Below are positions 34,628 to 44,102 of a DNA stretch of 64,000 nucleotides, in pieces. Under the pieces are notes generated by a model. It had not been told where the DNA came from, did no database searches, and saw only the letters and a program-made list of their open reading frames with translations. This DNA is from Lachnospiraceae bacterium (GTDB taxonomy: Bacteria; Bacillota; Clostridia; Lachnospirales; Lachnospiraceae), in the NCBI GenBank assembly GCA_009774215.1, contig VSNH01000003.1, forward strand, positions 40,293 through 104,292, in the 5' to 3' direction. Position numbers and translations under genes: made by a program. Each line of letters starts with the position of its first letter. Within the stretch, counting starts at the first letter, position 1.

Positions 34628-36161
34628 TTCTCTTCAGCGCCGGAACCCTTGCAGACACCGCATCCCACAGGTAGGAAAACTCCTCCGTCCTGTGGAACAC
34701 AGCCAGAAATACCAGGTTATAGAGCAGCGTAATCAAAACTGCCATCACGGCGAAGGTGAAGATCGTGGTCTCCCCCATAACCGCCCGGCGAATCGGTGTA
34801 ATCACTGCCCCCACCGCCACGATCACCGCGATATATTTCAGGGAATCCTTAAAATAGACCCCCGTCTTTTTGTCGAAGCAGACCCGGTAGATGATGCCGG
34901 GCCGAATCAGATTTGCAAGAATGCCGGATACCAGCGTCCCCACATAGACACCTGTCACACCGATCTTTCTCACCAGCACAATCGAGACGACCAGATTGAC
35001 GGCTCCCTGCACCAACGGCAGAAACCTGTCCTGCTCGAAAAGCCCGGAGGCAATCTTGAAATTCAGAAGCACCGTGCGTCCGCCCTTCAGATAAAAATCC
35101 ATCACCAGAAGAGTCACCGTCACCTGCGGCAGCGTCCAGCCTGCGTCCCGCAGCCACACCCCTCCGATAAAGGGGGTAAGCAGATGGAAAAACCCCACCG
35201 CGCCAAAGCCAAAGAGCCAACAGGCAAAAAAGCGATACACCTTAAAAAGAAGATACTGCCTTTCTTTCGACTCTGTGGCCACCACATTGCCGAAGCCCGA
35301 TATCACCGAATCAAAAATAATATTTACAAAATTTCCAACATAAGTGATGATGTAGACATAGTTGTCCACAACAGCCGCGGTATCTACATTGACAAAAGAC
35401 GCTATAATGATCTTATCCGTCTGCAGCCTGGCCACATCACCGATTTTGTGGCAGATCAACGCCTTCGTCTTGGTGGCCACCACCTGCGTCTCCTCCGCCG
35501 ACAGCTTCTTCACATCCTTATCCCGCAAATAAGGATAAAGCCTGTTCAAATAGGCCGTCACAAATATTTTTTGTAAAAGCTCCACTACAGACTGTGCCAG
35601 CAGATAAAATAAAAAGTTCCTGAAAAGCAGCAAAACTGAGATTTGCACCGCGGCCGTCGCAAGCTTTGTCAGGGTGGTGATGTTTGTCTGGATATAATTT
35701 TTCTGCTCTGCATTCACCAGACTGTATTTGTAAGTAACAAAATAACTGATGACTGTGTTGAACAGGAACAGATAGTAGTACAGCGTCAGTTCTCTCACGG
35801 TCAGATTGCCCGGGTTTTTCAGAATAAACTTTAAAAACGGGGAAATCGCGATTCCCAGAACCGCAATTACGCCCGCAATCGTCAGGTACGCCTTTTTGTA
35901 GAAGCGCATATAGGACTTGATTTTCTCGAGATCGCGCTCCGCTACCGGCTTGTAGAGACTGTAGTTTAAAGCCGTGCCGATTCCCAGCTCCGTCAGCGAC
36001 AAAACGCTCAGCACATCCGTATAAACGCCGTTTACACCGGAAAGTGTCCTGCCAAGCACATAGATAAAAACCGTCCGCTGGATAAAATTCACCAGCAGAA
36101 TCACCAGATTGCTGATGTATCCGAATATGATATTTTTTCCGGCTTTTTGTATTCTGCCCAT
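34623..36161 (-). CDS. Wzx-type polysaccharide flippase (copy 2)
   Basis: 512 residues, about 12-14 hydrophobic helices, starting GKNIIFGYISNLVILLVNFIQRTVFIYVLG as in the RfbX/MATE-like capsule flippases of Gram-positive bacteria. This subgroup is longer than copy 1 (420 residues) and the two share little obvious sequence. It is presumed to translocate undecaprenyl-diphosphate repeat units. AAAGGA lies just upstream of the ATG; the stop TGA overlaps the arm of element copy 4. Confidence 0.85.
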   Translation of the reverse strand: MGRIQKAGKNIIFGYISNLVILLVNFIQRTVFIYVLGRTLSGVNGVYTDVLSVLSLTELGIGTALNYSLYKPVAERDLEKIKSYMRFYKKAYLTIAGVIAVLGIAISPFLKFILKNPGNLTVRELTLYYYLFLFNTVISYFVTYKYSLVNAEQKNYIQTNITTLTKLATAAVQISVLLLFRNFLFYLLAQSVVELLQKIFVTAYLNRLYPYLRDKDVKKLSAEETQVVATKTKALICHKIGDVARLQTDKIIIASFVNVDTAAVVDNYVYIITYVGNFVNIIFDSVISGFGNVVATESKERQYLLFKVYRFFACWLFGFGAVGFFHLLTPFIGGVWLRDAGWTLPQVTVTLLVMDFYLKGGRTVLLNFKIASGLFEQDRFLPLVQGAVNLVVSIVLVRKIGVTGVYVGTLVSGILANLIRPGIIYRVCFDKKTGVYFKDSLKYIAVIVAVGAVITPIRRAVMGETTIFTFAVMAVLITLLYNLVFLAVFHRTEEFSYLWDAVSARVPALKRK

Positions 36162-36270
36162 ATTCCTTTATCCTTAGGCTGTTTTCCGGGGCATCACCCC
36201 GTTTCCTGTCATTTCGCCGCATCTGCGTACCGTTGTGAGACTGCCGCCGCAATCCGCGGCTTTCTGCCAT

Positions 36271-37476
36271 TTACGGCGCTCCCGGCGCATCGTGCAGCTC
36301 CCTCCACAGCCTGCGGAGTTCCTCCCCCGCCTCGGCCGCCTTTTTGCAATAATCCGGCATCATCTCCCGCAGCCTCCCGCGGATTTCGTCCTCTCTCTCC
36401 ATCATCCACTCAAAAGCGCCGATCAATTCATCCGAATTGGAGAGCGTCTGCACGGGCAGCACATAGTGTTCCGAACTGCCGAAAAGATCCTGCGCAATGC
36501 CTCTGGCCTTCACGGAATACCCCACCACCAGCGTGGGAACCATGGAAGAGTAGGCCGCGATGGTCGCGTGCGTCCTCGCTCCGATGAATGCGCGGCATTT
36601 GGAAATCACATATTTAATCTTCTGACAGGACATATCCTCAAACTTTACCACACGGTCATTTCCCTGATAAACGGCATAAAGTTCATGTATCGTCAGCCTG
36701 TCGTCATTATTCTTCCACATTACATGGGGAATCAGCGCGATATGGCAGTCTGTCGTGTCCAGAATATGGTCGATCAGTTTACGGTAATTTTCTATTGTAA
36801 TCCCGTTTTTCTCCTCATATTTCAATATCATCGGGCTGATGTTGATGCCGATGGTGTTCCCCTCACTGAACCCGAAGGGGAGCTTCGTCTGCTCCGGCTC
36901 CAGCGCAAAGGCGGGATCGGGAAACTGCTTCACATTCTCCGTCACCCCTGCCGCCGCCAGCGCCTGCGTCGTAATAGACTCCCTCGGCGTAATCAGCGCA
37001 TACCGCTTCATGTCCTCCACCACCTCCGGCTCCTGCAAAAGCTCAGGCTCCAGAGAGCAGCCCCAGAGAACCGTCTTCGCGCCCGCCTTATGAAACGCGC
37101 TGTTGGCGGTAACGGCCTCCTTCTTTGACAGCTCGTAGCAGTACATATCGCCGCCGATGGAGAGATAGAGCGGCGCCAGATTCTTTCCCATCACTTCCCG
37201 GAACCGATAGCGCATAAAGGACTCGGGATCGCGAAAAAGCTTCCGCCAGGCGTAATACCACACATGGGCAAAGAAATGCTCCGCGATCTTACGCTCCTCA
37301 AGGATCTCGCAGAGCGACTCCACCGAATAATGCCTGTCCTCCTGCTCGCTGTTGGTCACAAGGAGCTTCGGAATCTCTTCTATCATATGGCAGGTGCTGT
37401 TGACAATCGCCTCACAGCCGTGATTGCCGCTGCCGCCGTGTAAATACATCACAATTTTGTCGTTGCCGTAGTTCAT
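36271..37476 (-). CDS. Polysaccharide pyruvyl transferase
   Basis: 401 residues. YLHGGSGNHGCEAIV near the N-terminus, YLSIGGDMYCYE, VLWGCSLEP and CRAFIGARTHATIAAYSSMVPTLVVGYSVKA near 310-340 define the polysaccharide pyruvyl transferase domain (PF04230 type), which adds a ketal-linked pyruvate from phosphoenolpyruvate to a sugar of the repeat unit. The ATG at 37476 has GGAAAGG 8 bases upstream; earlier in-frame starts extend into a hairpin-rich gap. Pyruvylation would give the glycan a negative charge. Confidence 0.9.
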   Translation of the reverse strand: MNYGNDKIVMYLHGGSGNHGCEAIVNSTCHMIEEIPKLLVTNSEQEDRHYSVESLCEILEERKIAEHFFAHVWYYAWRKLFRDPESFMRYRFREVMGKNLAPLYLSIGGDMYCYELSKKEAVTANSAFHKAGAKTVLWGCSLEPELLQEPEVVEDMKRYALITPRESITTQALAAAGVTENVKQFPDPAFALEPEQTKLPFGFSEGNTIGINISPMILKYEEKNGITIENYRKLIDHILDTTDCHIALIPHVMWKNNDDRLTIHELYAVYQGNDRVVKFEDMSCQKIKYVISKCRAFIGARTHATIAAYSSMVPTLVVGYSVKARGIAQDLFGSSEHYVLPVQTLSNSDELIGAFEWMMEREDEIRGRLREMMPDYCKKAAEAGEELRRLWRELHDAPGAP

Positions 37477-37505
37477 ATAAATGCCTTTCCAAACTCCGCA
37501 TCTCC

Positions 37506-37623
37506 GCAGTGCATGCTCGAAAAACCTTCGGTTTTCCTCGCTCGCGGGCTTCGCCCTATGCATCTGCAATCTGAAAAAACTGTCAGCAAGCTGCCATTTT
37601 TTCATCTTTCATCTGCGCACTGC
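37506..37623. other. Structured intergenic segment with outer stem
   Basis: The 189-base gap is palindrome-rich. An outer GCAGTGC/GCACTGC stem (37506-37512 with 37617-37623) encloses an AAAACC/GGTTTT hairpin, a GGGC/GCCC hairpin and a long TGAAAAAA/TTTTTTCA stem. It has the same nested design as the nine-copy family but unrelated sequence. Confidence 0.5.
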
Positions 37624-37665
37624 TCATTGCCATCGCGGACATTATACCATCATTTTCCTCTCTTA

Positions 37666-38577
37666 TCAAATGACCGTTCCTTCCGGGGTGACGAGGGTCC
37701 ATCCGTCCCACAGTTTTTTCATCTGCTCCGGGATGCAGGTCTGGGTATTCTTGTGGATGGACGGGCGAAGCGTAATTTTATCGGTATGGCTGTTTAAGCG
37801 CGCCCCCCAAAAGCTGAACGTGCTGTTGGCACAGATATTGTGTCGGCAGCAGCTCATCAGCTGCATGTCGTAAAAGCTGTTCTCTCCCCTGTTCCAGTCC
37901 ACGATGCAAAACTCTTCGCCCGTAAAATGCGCGCGCACGTAATCCCCGTCATCCGAAAAGACGTAGAAAACCGCGCCCGGGCATTTTTCTTTTATATAAT
38001 TGACACAAGCGTCATAATACTCCTCCGTACAGATGCCGCCAAACACGGCAGCATTGGCCGCGTCCAGATAATCCCCTCTGCGAACGTGGATGCTGACGGA
38101 GGGCTGCGCCGCCATCTCGGCCATGGCCTCCCGGTTTCGGGCATCGCCGCTCTCGGGAAAGCGAAGCTCCTCCCGCAGCCCGCCCAGAATATCCGCGTAG
38201 TATGCCTCGCAGGCCCAATAGCCGACCAGATAGCGCGCCCGCCAGGAAAAAATCTGCGGATGGTACATCTCCGATTCCTCGAACAGCGGCATTTTCCCCG
38301 GCATAAGCCGCTTCTTCAGCTTTTCCGAAAGCCCTGCCTCATCCTCATAGGCTCTCCCGAGAAGCGCCCGCACCTCCTCCGCGGAAGCCGTCTCCAAAGA
38401 CGCCCCTTCGAAGTCGGAAAGAGCAAACTTTCTGGGCGCCGCCGCCGACTCCTGCGTTTTTTGCGAAAACCAGGAGAGATCCAGCTTTGCTTTGACTCCG
38501 AGACTCTGAAATTTTCTAAACAGGGCGTACTGCTGCAGTTGATTGCCCAGCCCGCCCATGACCCGTATAATAATCAT
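37666..38577 (-). CDS. GT11 alpha-1,2-fucosyltransferase-like protein (copy 1)
   Basis: 303 residues. It begins IIIRVMGGLGNQLQQYALFRKF and has VSIHVRRGDYLDAAN near 160, the Arg-containing GDP-fucose-binding motif of GT11, then FYVFSDDGDYVR and CRHNICANSTFSFWGARLN, the other two conserved blocks. It predicts transfer of fucose, or another 6-deoxyhexose, from GDP to galactose. No gmd or fcl genes are visible here, so the donor must come from elsewhere. The ATG at 38577 has GGAGA upstream. Confidence 0.88.
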   Translation of the reverse strand: MIIIRVMGGLGNQLQQYALFRKFQSLGVKAKLDLSWFSQKTQESAAAPRKFALSDFEGASLETASAEEVRALLGRAYEDEAGLSEKLKKRLMPGKMPLFEESEMYHPQIFSWRARYLVGYWACEAYYADILGGLREELRFPESGDARNREAMAEMAAQPSVSIHVRRGDYLDAANAAVFGGICTEEYYDACVNYIKEKCPGAVFYVFSDDGDYVRAHFTGEEFCIVDWNRGENSFYDMQLMSCCRHNICANSTFSFWGARLNSHTDKITLRPSIHKNTQTCIPEQMKKLWDGWTLVTPEGTVI

Positions 38578-38702
38578 GCTGTCTCCGTTTCTTTTCACGC
38601 CGATTCCCCATCAGGATGGCTTTTCACACGCCGGATTCCGCAACAACTTGCGCTTAATCAGCGTGCATTGCAGCCATGATGTACCCGCTTTCTCCGAACG
38701 GC

Positions 38703-39722
38703 TCACTTCCGATCATAGACGCGCAGGATCAGCCGCAGCACCCGCAGCAGCACGCCGCCGGGATATACCGCCCCCATATACAGAAGCCGGTTGGATCGTT
38801 CCGTCACCGCAATCGGTGTATTCTGCAGCATGGTCTTGATTTTTTCTTCCCCGAAGATCGCCTGAATCCGCTTTCGGTAATCATTCCCCGGGGCGCGCAG
38901 TTCATTCTTCATCACATACAGAAGCATGTAGCAGTATTCGCGATCCACAGCGCCCACGGCGTCCGGCGCCTTTTTCTCCTCCGCCGTCCGCTTCACGGCC
39001 TCCATCAGCCGCTCCACCCCCGCGAAAAGCCCCTCGTCGTAGCCGTGCACCAGCGACCCCTCCACATAGCGGTAATGATAGTAAAAGGCGTCCTTCATGA
39101 TAACCACGCGGCTGCTTGTGAGCAGAGCGGGGTACATCAGGTTCGTGTCATCCCCGAAGCGGAGGCTGTAATCATAGTATGTCTCATTCCCGTCAAACAG
39201 GGATTTTTCGCAAAGCTTCATACATCTGGAAAGGGGAATTACCTTCTTCTCCTCCCCGATCAGTCTCGCCTTGACCACCCGCAGCCTGTCGCTCTCGTAG
39301 ATACCGGGCTCTATGCCGTTTCTCACCTGCTCCGTGCCTCGCTGCTTCTCCACCACATGATCGCAGCAGACGATCTCCCCCGGCACACCGGCCAGACGGT
39401 CGGCCATCTGTGCAAGCGTCTCCGGCTCCAGATAGTCGTCACTGTCCACAAACATATAGTACCCGCCGGCGGCCGCCTTCATGCCCGCCACGCAGGCCGC
39501 CGTGGGGCCGCCGTTCTTCTGATGAATGACATGCACCCGCGTGTCCGCCCGCCCGAACTCATCGCAGATCGCGCCGCTTTTGTCCGTGGACTCATCGTCC
39601 ACCAGAATCACTTCGATGCGCCTGTAGACCTGTTCCAGAATGCTGTCCACACACTCCCGCAAATACGCTTCCTTATTGTATACAGGTACGATTACGCTGA
39701 TTAACGGATTGACCCTCTTCAT
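38703..39722 (-). CDS. Family 2 glycosyltransferase
   Basis: 339 residues. ISVIVPVYNKEAYLRECVDS, ILVDDESTDKSG and YMFVDSDDYLEPE (metal-binding DDD) are the standard GT-A blocks. SRCMKLCEKSLFDG corresponds to the conserved K-L-(Y/F)-(R/K) region of capsule GT2 enzymes. Probably cytoplasmic and membrane-associated, adding a hexose or HexNAc. GGGAAAGAG precedes the ATG. Element copy 5 fills the gap upstream. Confidence 0.9.
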   Translation of the reverse strand: MKRVNPLISVIVPVYNKEAYLRECVDSILEQVYRRIEVILVDDESTDKSGAICDEFGRADTRVHVIHQKNGGPTAACVAGMKAAAGGYYMFVDSDDYLEPETLAQMADRLAGVPGEIVCCDHVVEKQRGTEQVRNGIEPGIYESDRLRVVKARLIGEEKKVIPLSRCMKLCEKSLFDGNETYYDYSLRFGDDTNLMYPALLTSSRVVIMKDAFYYHYRYVEGSLVHGYDEGLFAGVERLMEAVKRTAEEKKAPDAVGAVDREYCYMLLYVMKNELRAPGNDYRKRIQAIFGEEKIKTMLQNTPIAVTERSNRLLYMGAVYPGGVLLRVLRLILRVYDRK

Positions 39723-39780
39723 TCTCTTTCCCGCTTTCTCTGTTTGCTCTGTTTCTTCCCATTCATCAACTTTGTATCCG

Positions 39781-39923
39781 TTTCACACTAACCGCCATGA
39801 TTCCGCTGTGCGGAGAATGCCGCTTTTCAGGCATTCTCCTATGCGAAACTTAGTGCTTCCAAGTCAGCTTACTGTTTGCGTTTCCGTCCTATGGCGAGAC
39901 GTCTTTAGAAGTACTTTTCGCAT
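39781..39923 (-). repeat. Nested palindromic intergenic element, copy 5
   Basis: Minus strand: hairpin A 39923-39841 with outer arms ATGCGAA/TTCGCAT (changed on both sides relative to other copies), central CGTCTCGCCATAGGACGG, then hairpin B 39839-39812 (GGAGAATGCC/GGCATTCTCC), a shortened C (39813-39799) and a tail ending GTGTGAAA at 39788-39781. The stop codon of the upstream GT2 gene (39889) lies inside A. Confidence 0.88.
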
Positions 39924-40929
39924 TTTTTACACTGCTTTTGCCGCAGTGGTACATCCACACATAAAGCCGCGGCAGACAGCCAAACAACCGCACTTTCATC
40001 CCATAGCCTGCCGGCAGATAAGGGTAACACGCCTTTTTATCGGCTATGCCCTTTATTTTTCTGTGGCACACCCGCACATACTCTTTGGCCTTCCTGCACT
40101 CTTTTCCGGAAAGCAGAGCAAGCTTTCCCGCCGTCAGCATGACCCCCACCATAATCTGGGCATCCGCCTGCGCCGCAAGAGACGGCTCCCGCTTCACAAT
40201 CAGCTCGCGCGCCATCTCCCAGCAGTAAATCTGATCCATGTAAGCCGGTGTGAAAGGTCTTTGCATAGCGCCGACCGGATTTTGGTAATATCCGTAGCCG
40301 GGATAAGCCGTCTCCACAGCCTGCCTCATACGCGGCAGAAGCTCCACAAGAAACAGCATGTCCTCACCGATGGTCAGTCCCTCCCGAAACCGTACCTGTC
40401 CGATCAGTTCCCGCCTGTAGAGCTTACTCCAGCAGCGGGTGTTCCCCCGCAGAATATTTTCTTCCAGATAACAGTCACCATTATATATTTTCCCCGCATA
40501 TGCGCCCGTCAGCTCCTGCGGCATTTCTTTCTCTGTCCGCAGCCGCTCCCACTCCTCGGACGTGCCCCAGGCGGCAAAGCCGCAGCCCGCCATATCGCTG
40601 TCCGTCTGAACCGCCAGTCTGTGCAGACCCGCAAGCACCCCCGGCCGCAGGCGGTCGTCGGCATCCACAAACATGATATAGTCGCCCTCTGCCTGCTCCA
40701 GCCCCCGGTTGCGCGCCACGGAAACGCCCAGATCCGGCAGCGTAATCACCCGCAGGCAGGCATACTGCCCGCACAGCCGCTCACAGACCCCGGCCGTATC
40801 GTCTGTTGAGCCGTCGTTTACGATAAGCACCTCCAGCGCCTCATAGTCCTGCGCCAGAATGCTGTCGATACATTCTTCCAGATAGGACGCCCCGTTGTGA
40901 ACCGGGACAATCACGCTGATTTGATCCAC
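39889..40929 (-). CDS. Family 2 glycosyltransferase with element-encoded tail
   Basis: 346 residues. ISVIVPVHNGASYLEECIDS, LIVNDGSTDDTAG, YIMFVDADDRLRPG, and RCWSKLYRRELIG with GEDMLF, the usual GT2 blocks. The last residues, AKSTSKDVSP and the stop codon, are read from palindromic element copy 5, so the native C-terminus has probably been replaced. The start is taken as GTG at 40929 with AGGGAG about 10 bases upstream and just after the stop of the acetyltransferase gene; a longer reading would overlap that gene by 50 bases. Confidence 0.85.
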   Translation of the reverse strand: MDQISVIVPVHNGASYLEECIDSILAQDYEALEVLIVNDGSTDDTAGVCERLCGQYACLRVITLPDLGVSVARNRGLEQAEGDYIMFVDADDRLRPGVLAGLHRLAVQTDSDMAGCGFAAWGTSEEWERLRTEKEMPQELTGAYAGKIYNGDCYLEENILRGNTRCWSKLYRRELIGQVRFREGLTIGEDMLFLVELLPRMRQAVETAYPGYGYYQNPVGAMQRPFTPAYMDQIYCWEMARELIVKREPSLAAQADAQIMVGVMLTAGKLALLSGKECRKAKEYVRVCHRKIKGIADKKACYPYLPAGYGMKVRLFGCLPRLYVWMYHCGKSSVKNAKSTSKDVSP

Positions 40930-40943
40930 TTTCGTCAAACTCC

Positions 40944-41480
40944 CTATTGTTCTGATGAAATCGGGGCATACACCGTTTCTCTTTTCTGGTAACAAATGGT
41001 ATGCGCCGGTACATCCTTGTTAATTACGCTTCCCGCTGCTATCACACAGTCGTCTCCGATATGCACATCCTTTAAGATGGTACAGTTTGCACCAATCCAG
41101 ACACGGTCTCCGATCGTAATTTCCCCGATCCGAAACTCCTCGTCCTGATTCTTAAAATTATGGTCATGGTCAACAATGACAACGTTATTGCCAAATCTGC
41201 AGTAATCACCTATTTTGATATGCCCCATACATGTAATGCTGCCGCCTATCGCATAGATGACATGGTTTCCGATCTCCAGCCGGCCTTCGCCCGCACAGAT
41301 AAAATGCATCCTGCCCCGGTTCTCGTTTCTCTCCCCGAAGCTCATATGTCCCTTCTTGGACAGTTCCAGATAGACACGGTCAAATCCCTGTATCCATGGC
41401 ATCTTGAACCGGGAGCCGTAACGGCACTTCCAATACGCTATTTTAAACAGACTTTTCGCAGCCTTTAGCTTTACATTCAT
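40944..41480 (-). CDS. WbbJ-like hexapeptide-repeat acetyltransferase
   Basis: 178 residues. The C-terminal left-handed beta-helix shows IKIGDYCRFGNNVVIVDHDHNF, with the catalytic His of maltose/galactoside acetyltransferase relatives, then ITIGDRVWIGANCTILKDV and VIAAGSVINKDVPAHTI. It probably O-acetylates a sugar of the repeat unit using acetyl-CoA. The ATG at 41480 overlaps the TGA of the GT4 gene (ATGA), suggesting coupling; an ATG 12 bases earlier is possible but sits only one base after its ribosome site. Confidence 0.87.
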   Translation of the reverse strand: MNVKLKAAKSLFKIAYWKCRYGSRFKMPWIQGFDRVYLELSKKGHMSFGERNENRGRMHFICAGEGRLEIGNHVIYAIGGSITCMGHIKIGDYCRFGNNVVIVDHDHNFKNQDEEFRIGEITIGDRVWIGANCTILKDVHIGDDCVIAAGSVINKDVPAHTICYQKRETVYAPISSEQ

Positions 41481-42535
41481 TTTGTCAAACATGCCTTTCT
41501 GTAAGTCTCTTCCAATTTCTGCAAATGCATTCTTAAACTATATTTTTGCTCTGCCGTTTCCCGCGCCAGCTCTCCCATACTGCGGCATAACGTCTTATCC
41601 TGTAAAAGCTCGCTGACATCTTCCGCCATAGCGGTCAGGTCGCCGGGTGTTTCCAGGAAGCCGCTTTTTCCATGTTCGATTAATTGCGGGATACCGCCTA
41701 CGGTTGTCGTGACAATGCCCAGGCCATAACCCATGGCCTCCAGAACTGCCACCGGCATACCTTCATTGTAGCTCGGAAAAAGAAAAACCGCGCTTTGCTG
41801 TAACAGCTTCTCTTTCTCCTGTCCCCGCACCCAACCCGTAAACGTTACGTCGGACAGCCGTTTTTTTCTCTCAAACGCCTCTTTGATCTGCTTCATCTGC
41901 CCGTCTCCCGCCATCACAAGCCGCGCATTCGGACATTTCCGCTTCACGTTTTCAAAAATGACAGGTATGTCATAGCACCCTTTTCTCTCTTCCAACGCGC
42001 CGAGAAACAAAATCTGATTCTGCCGCCGCCCCGCCAGATCCGGTTTCTCCGGCCAGACACAATAATTCTCTATCACATCAATTCTGTCTGCCGGAACAAT
42101 CTGTGCTATTTTTTCCTTCCATTCCTTTGACAGCACAATGTACCGTGTGCATTTCCGATAAACGCTGCGCACCCTCCTTTTCTTGGAAGCGGAAGCGTTC
42201 TCGTAAAAGGCATCAAACTCCGCCCCGTGAATATGGTTGACCACGGGAATCCCTTTTGACGCGCTCCAAAGGATAAAAGGCATCTTCCGATAGAAGCTCG
42301 GCCCGAAGGAGGAGTGGATATGCACCAGGTCAGGGCAGTCTTTCTTAAGCAGCCTGCGAAAAGCCCGATATCCGGCAAACGCCTTTTTCAGCTTGTCCCA
42401 CTTGCTGCCGTCCTGATAGGATTCGATGTAGGTGATGCGATATCGCTTCTCCAATTCACTTCCCCGGTAACCGTTGACCACAGAGGCAATCCCGCCCTTA
42501 ACCGCCTTATTCGGCACAATCATACATACGTGCAA
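41477..42535 (-). CDS. GT4 glycosyltransferase
   Basis: 352 residues. VCMIVPNKAVKGGIASVVNGY at the N-terminus, VHIHSSFGPSFYRK, ILFLGALEERKGCYDIP, and FLFPSYNEGMPVAVLEAMGYG carrying the EGMPxxxxEA motif. I favour a TTG start at 42535 because GGAGGGAGG stands 7 bases upstream; the ATGs at 42556/42553 have no ribosome site and would put that purine stretch inside the gene. First transferase downstream of the initiating enzyme, so it may add the second sugar. Confidence 0.87.
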   Translation of the reverse strand: MHVCMIVPNKAVKGGIASVVNGYRGSELEKRYRITYIESYQDGSKWDKLKKAFAGYRAFRRLLKKDCPDLVHIHSSFGPSFYRKMPFILWSASKGIPVVNHIHGAEFDAFYENASASKKRRVRSVYRKCTRYIVLSKEWKEKIAQIVPADRIDVIENYCVWPEKPDLAGRRQNQILFLGALEERKGCYDIPVIFENVKRKCPNARLVMAGDGQMKQIKEAFERKKRLSDVTFTGWVRGQEKEKLLQQSAVFLFPSYNEGMPVAVLEAMGYGLGIVTTTVGGIPQLIEHGKSGFLETPGDLTAMAEDVSELLQDKTLCRSMGELARETAEQKYSLRMHLQKLEETYRKACLTK

Positions 42536-42671
42536 GCTCCGTCCTCCCTCCATCATGTACCACAGCCTTCATTTCCAGACTGCCCTGAAGTCACTGTTCA
42601 TGGCCGACAACCGTTTATTCCCGCGAGCCAAAATCGTGTCGGCATGACCCTGACGGCGACTGCGTGGTATT

Positions 42672-44084
42672 TCACTTGGAGCCCCTGCCCGTCAGCACCA
42701 CCCACACCGTCTGGAACAGGATTTTGATATCCAGCCCCAGCGTCCAGTTGTCGATGTATTCCAGATCCAGCTTCACAACCTCGTCAAAATCCACGATCTC
42801 GCTCCTGCCGCTGATCTGCCAGAGCCCCGTGAGTCCCGGCGTCATGCTGATTCTCCGCCTGTAATGGGAGTTATACTGCTCGAACTCGCCCTCCGTGGGC
42901 GGCCTCGTCCCCACCAGACTCATATCCCCCTTCACGATATTAAAAAACTGCGGCAGCTCGTCAATGCTTGTCTTTCTGATAAATTTCCCGACCTTCGTAA
43001 TCCGCGGATCGTTTTCCATCTTAAACATAAGCCCCTGCATCTCGTTTAGCACTTCCAGCTCTTTCTTTCTCGCCTCCGCGTCGATATACATGGAGCGGAA
43101 CTTATAAATCTTAAAACGGCGGCCGTTTTTGCCGATTCTGGTCTGCGCGAAGAGCACGGGCCCCGGAGAGTCCAGCTTGATGGCAACCGCCACAAAAGGA
43201 GTGACGGCAACCGTTATCAGGCATCCCACCAGACCGCCCACAATGTCGATCATCCGCTTCACCACCATACGCCTGTAGTCAAAATGGTTGATAGAATAAG
43301 TCACCACCGTAAATCCGGCGAAGCTTCCCACCCGCACTTCCTTGCTGGGCCTTTCTATGATATCAATATTGTAATGGCAGGCCACGCCCATGGACTCCAG
43401 ATCGTAGATGATGTGCTTCACATAGGACATATCCTCGTCCGGCAGGCTGATAAACACCTCGTCCAGCGGCATCTGCCTTGCCAGAGAGAGCACGTTTTCC
43501 CTGTTTGCATTGATCTCGACACCCTCCACAGTCTCGCCCTTCCTGTCCTTGTCCACACAGGCCAGCGCCACGATCTCATAGTTGATATCCATGGCTTCTC
43601 TCAGCTTGGACAGCGTCTTTTCCAGAGCGGCGTCCTTCGTGATTATCATGATCTTGACAATGTTGGACTTGGCCGTGAACCAGACCCGAAGCGCCTTCTT
43701 CATAGCGAGCCGCACCAACCACACGATAAAAATATTCAGAATGACAAAGTACCCCATCACCAGACGGGAGACGTCCGCGCCTCTCTGCAGCATGAAAAGG
43801 AATGCCATGACGGACAGTTCCATAAAGACATTGAATTTGGTGACCGCTATAAACTCGACAAGAATGCCTCTTTTGATAAACTCCCTGTTCCAGTCGAACA
43901 GAAAGCTGTAAATCGTGCAGAACAACAAAAACCCGATACATACCACGAAATGAAGTTCCGGTTCCATGACTCTGGAAAACTTCCGATAACGTATCAGGAT
44001 GGCGATGATGTATGCAAAGGCTATACTGCACAGGTCTGTAAGGAGGAGCAGATAGCTCTCGATCAGTTTCATTCTACGATTCAT
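42672..44084 (-). CDS. Undecaprenyl-phosphate sugar phosphotransferase (initiating enzyme, WbaP/WcaJ type)
   Basis: 470 residues. Four or five N-terminal hydrophobic helices (to ~125), a CoA-binding-like Rossmann region (~140-250), then the catalytic domain from ~270: KRMIDIVGGLVG membrane entry helix, KFRSMYIDAE, FIRKTSIDELPQF with the Asp-Glu catalytic pair at 375-376, MSLVGTRPP and MTPGLTGLWQ. It transfers a sugar-1-phosphate to undecaprenyl phosphate, starting repeat-unit synthesis. It is the only initiating transferase in the window. GAGAGG precedes the ATG. Confidence 0.95.
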   Translation of the reverse strand: MNRRMKLIESYLLLLTDLCSIAFAYIIAILIRYRKFSRVMEPELHFVVCIGFLLFCTIYSFLFDWNREFIKRGILVEFIAVTKFNVFMELSVMAFLFMLQRGADVSRLVMGYFVILNIFIVWLVRLAMKKALRVWFTAKSNIVKIMIITKDAALEKTLSKLREAMDINYEIVALACVDKDRKGETVEGVEINANRENVLSLARQMPLDEVFISLPDEDMSYVKHIIYDLESMGVACHYNIDIIERPSKEVRVGSFAGFTVVTYSINHFDYRRMVVKRMIDIVGGLVGCLITVAVTPFVAVAIKLDSPGPVLFAQTRIGKNGRRFKIYKFRSMYIDAEARKKELEVLNEMQGLMFKMENDPRITKVGKFIRKTSIDELPQFFNIVKGDMSLVGTRPPTEGEFEQYNSHYRRRISMTPGLTGLWQISGRSEIVDFDEVVKLDLEYIDNWTLGLDIKILFQTVWVVLTGRGSK

Positions 44085-44102
44085 AAAAGTACCTCTCGGT
44101 AT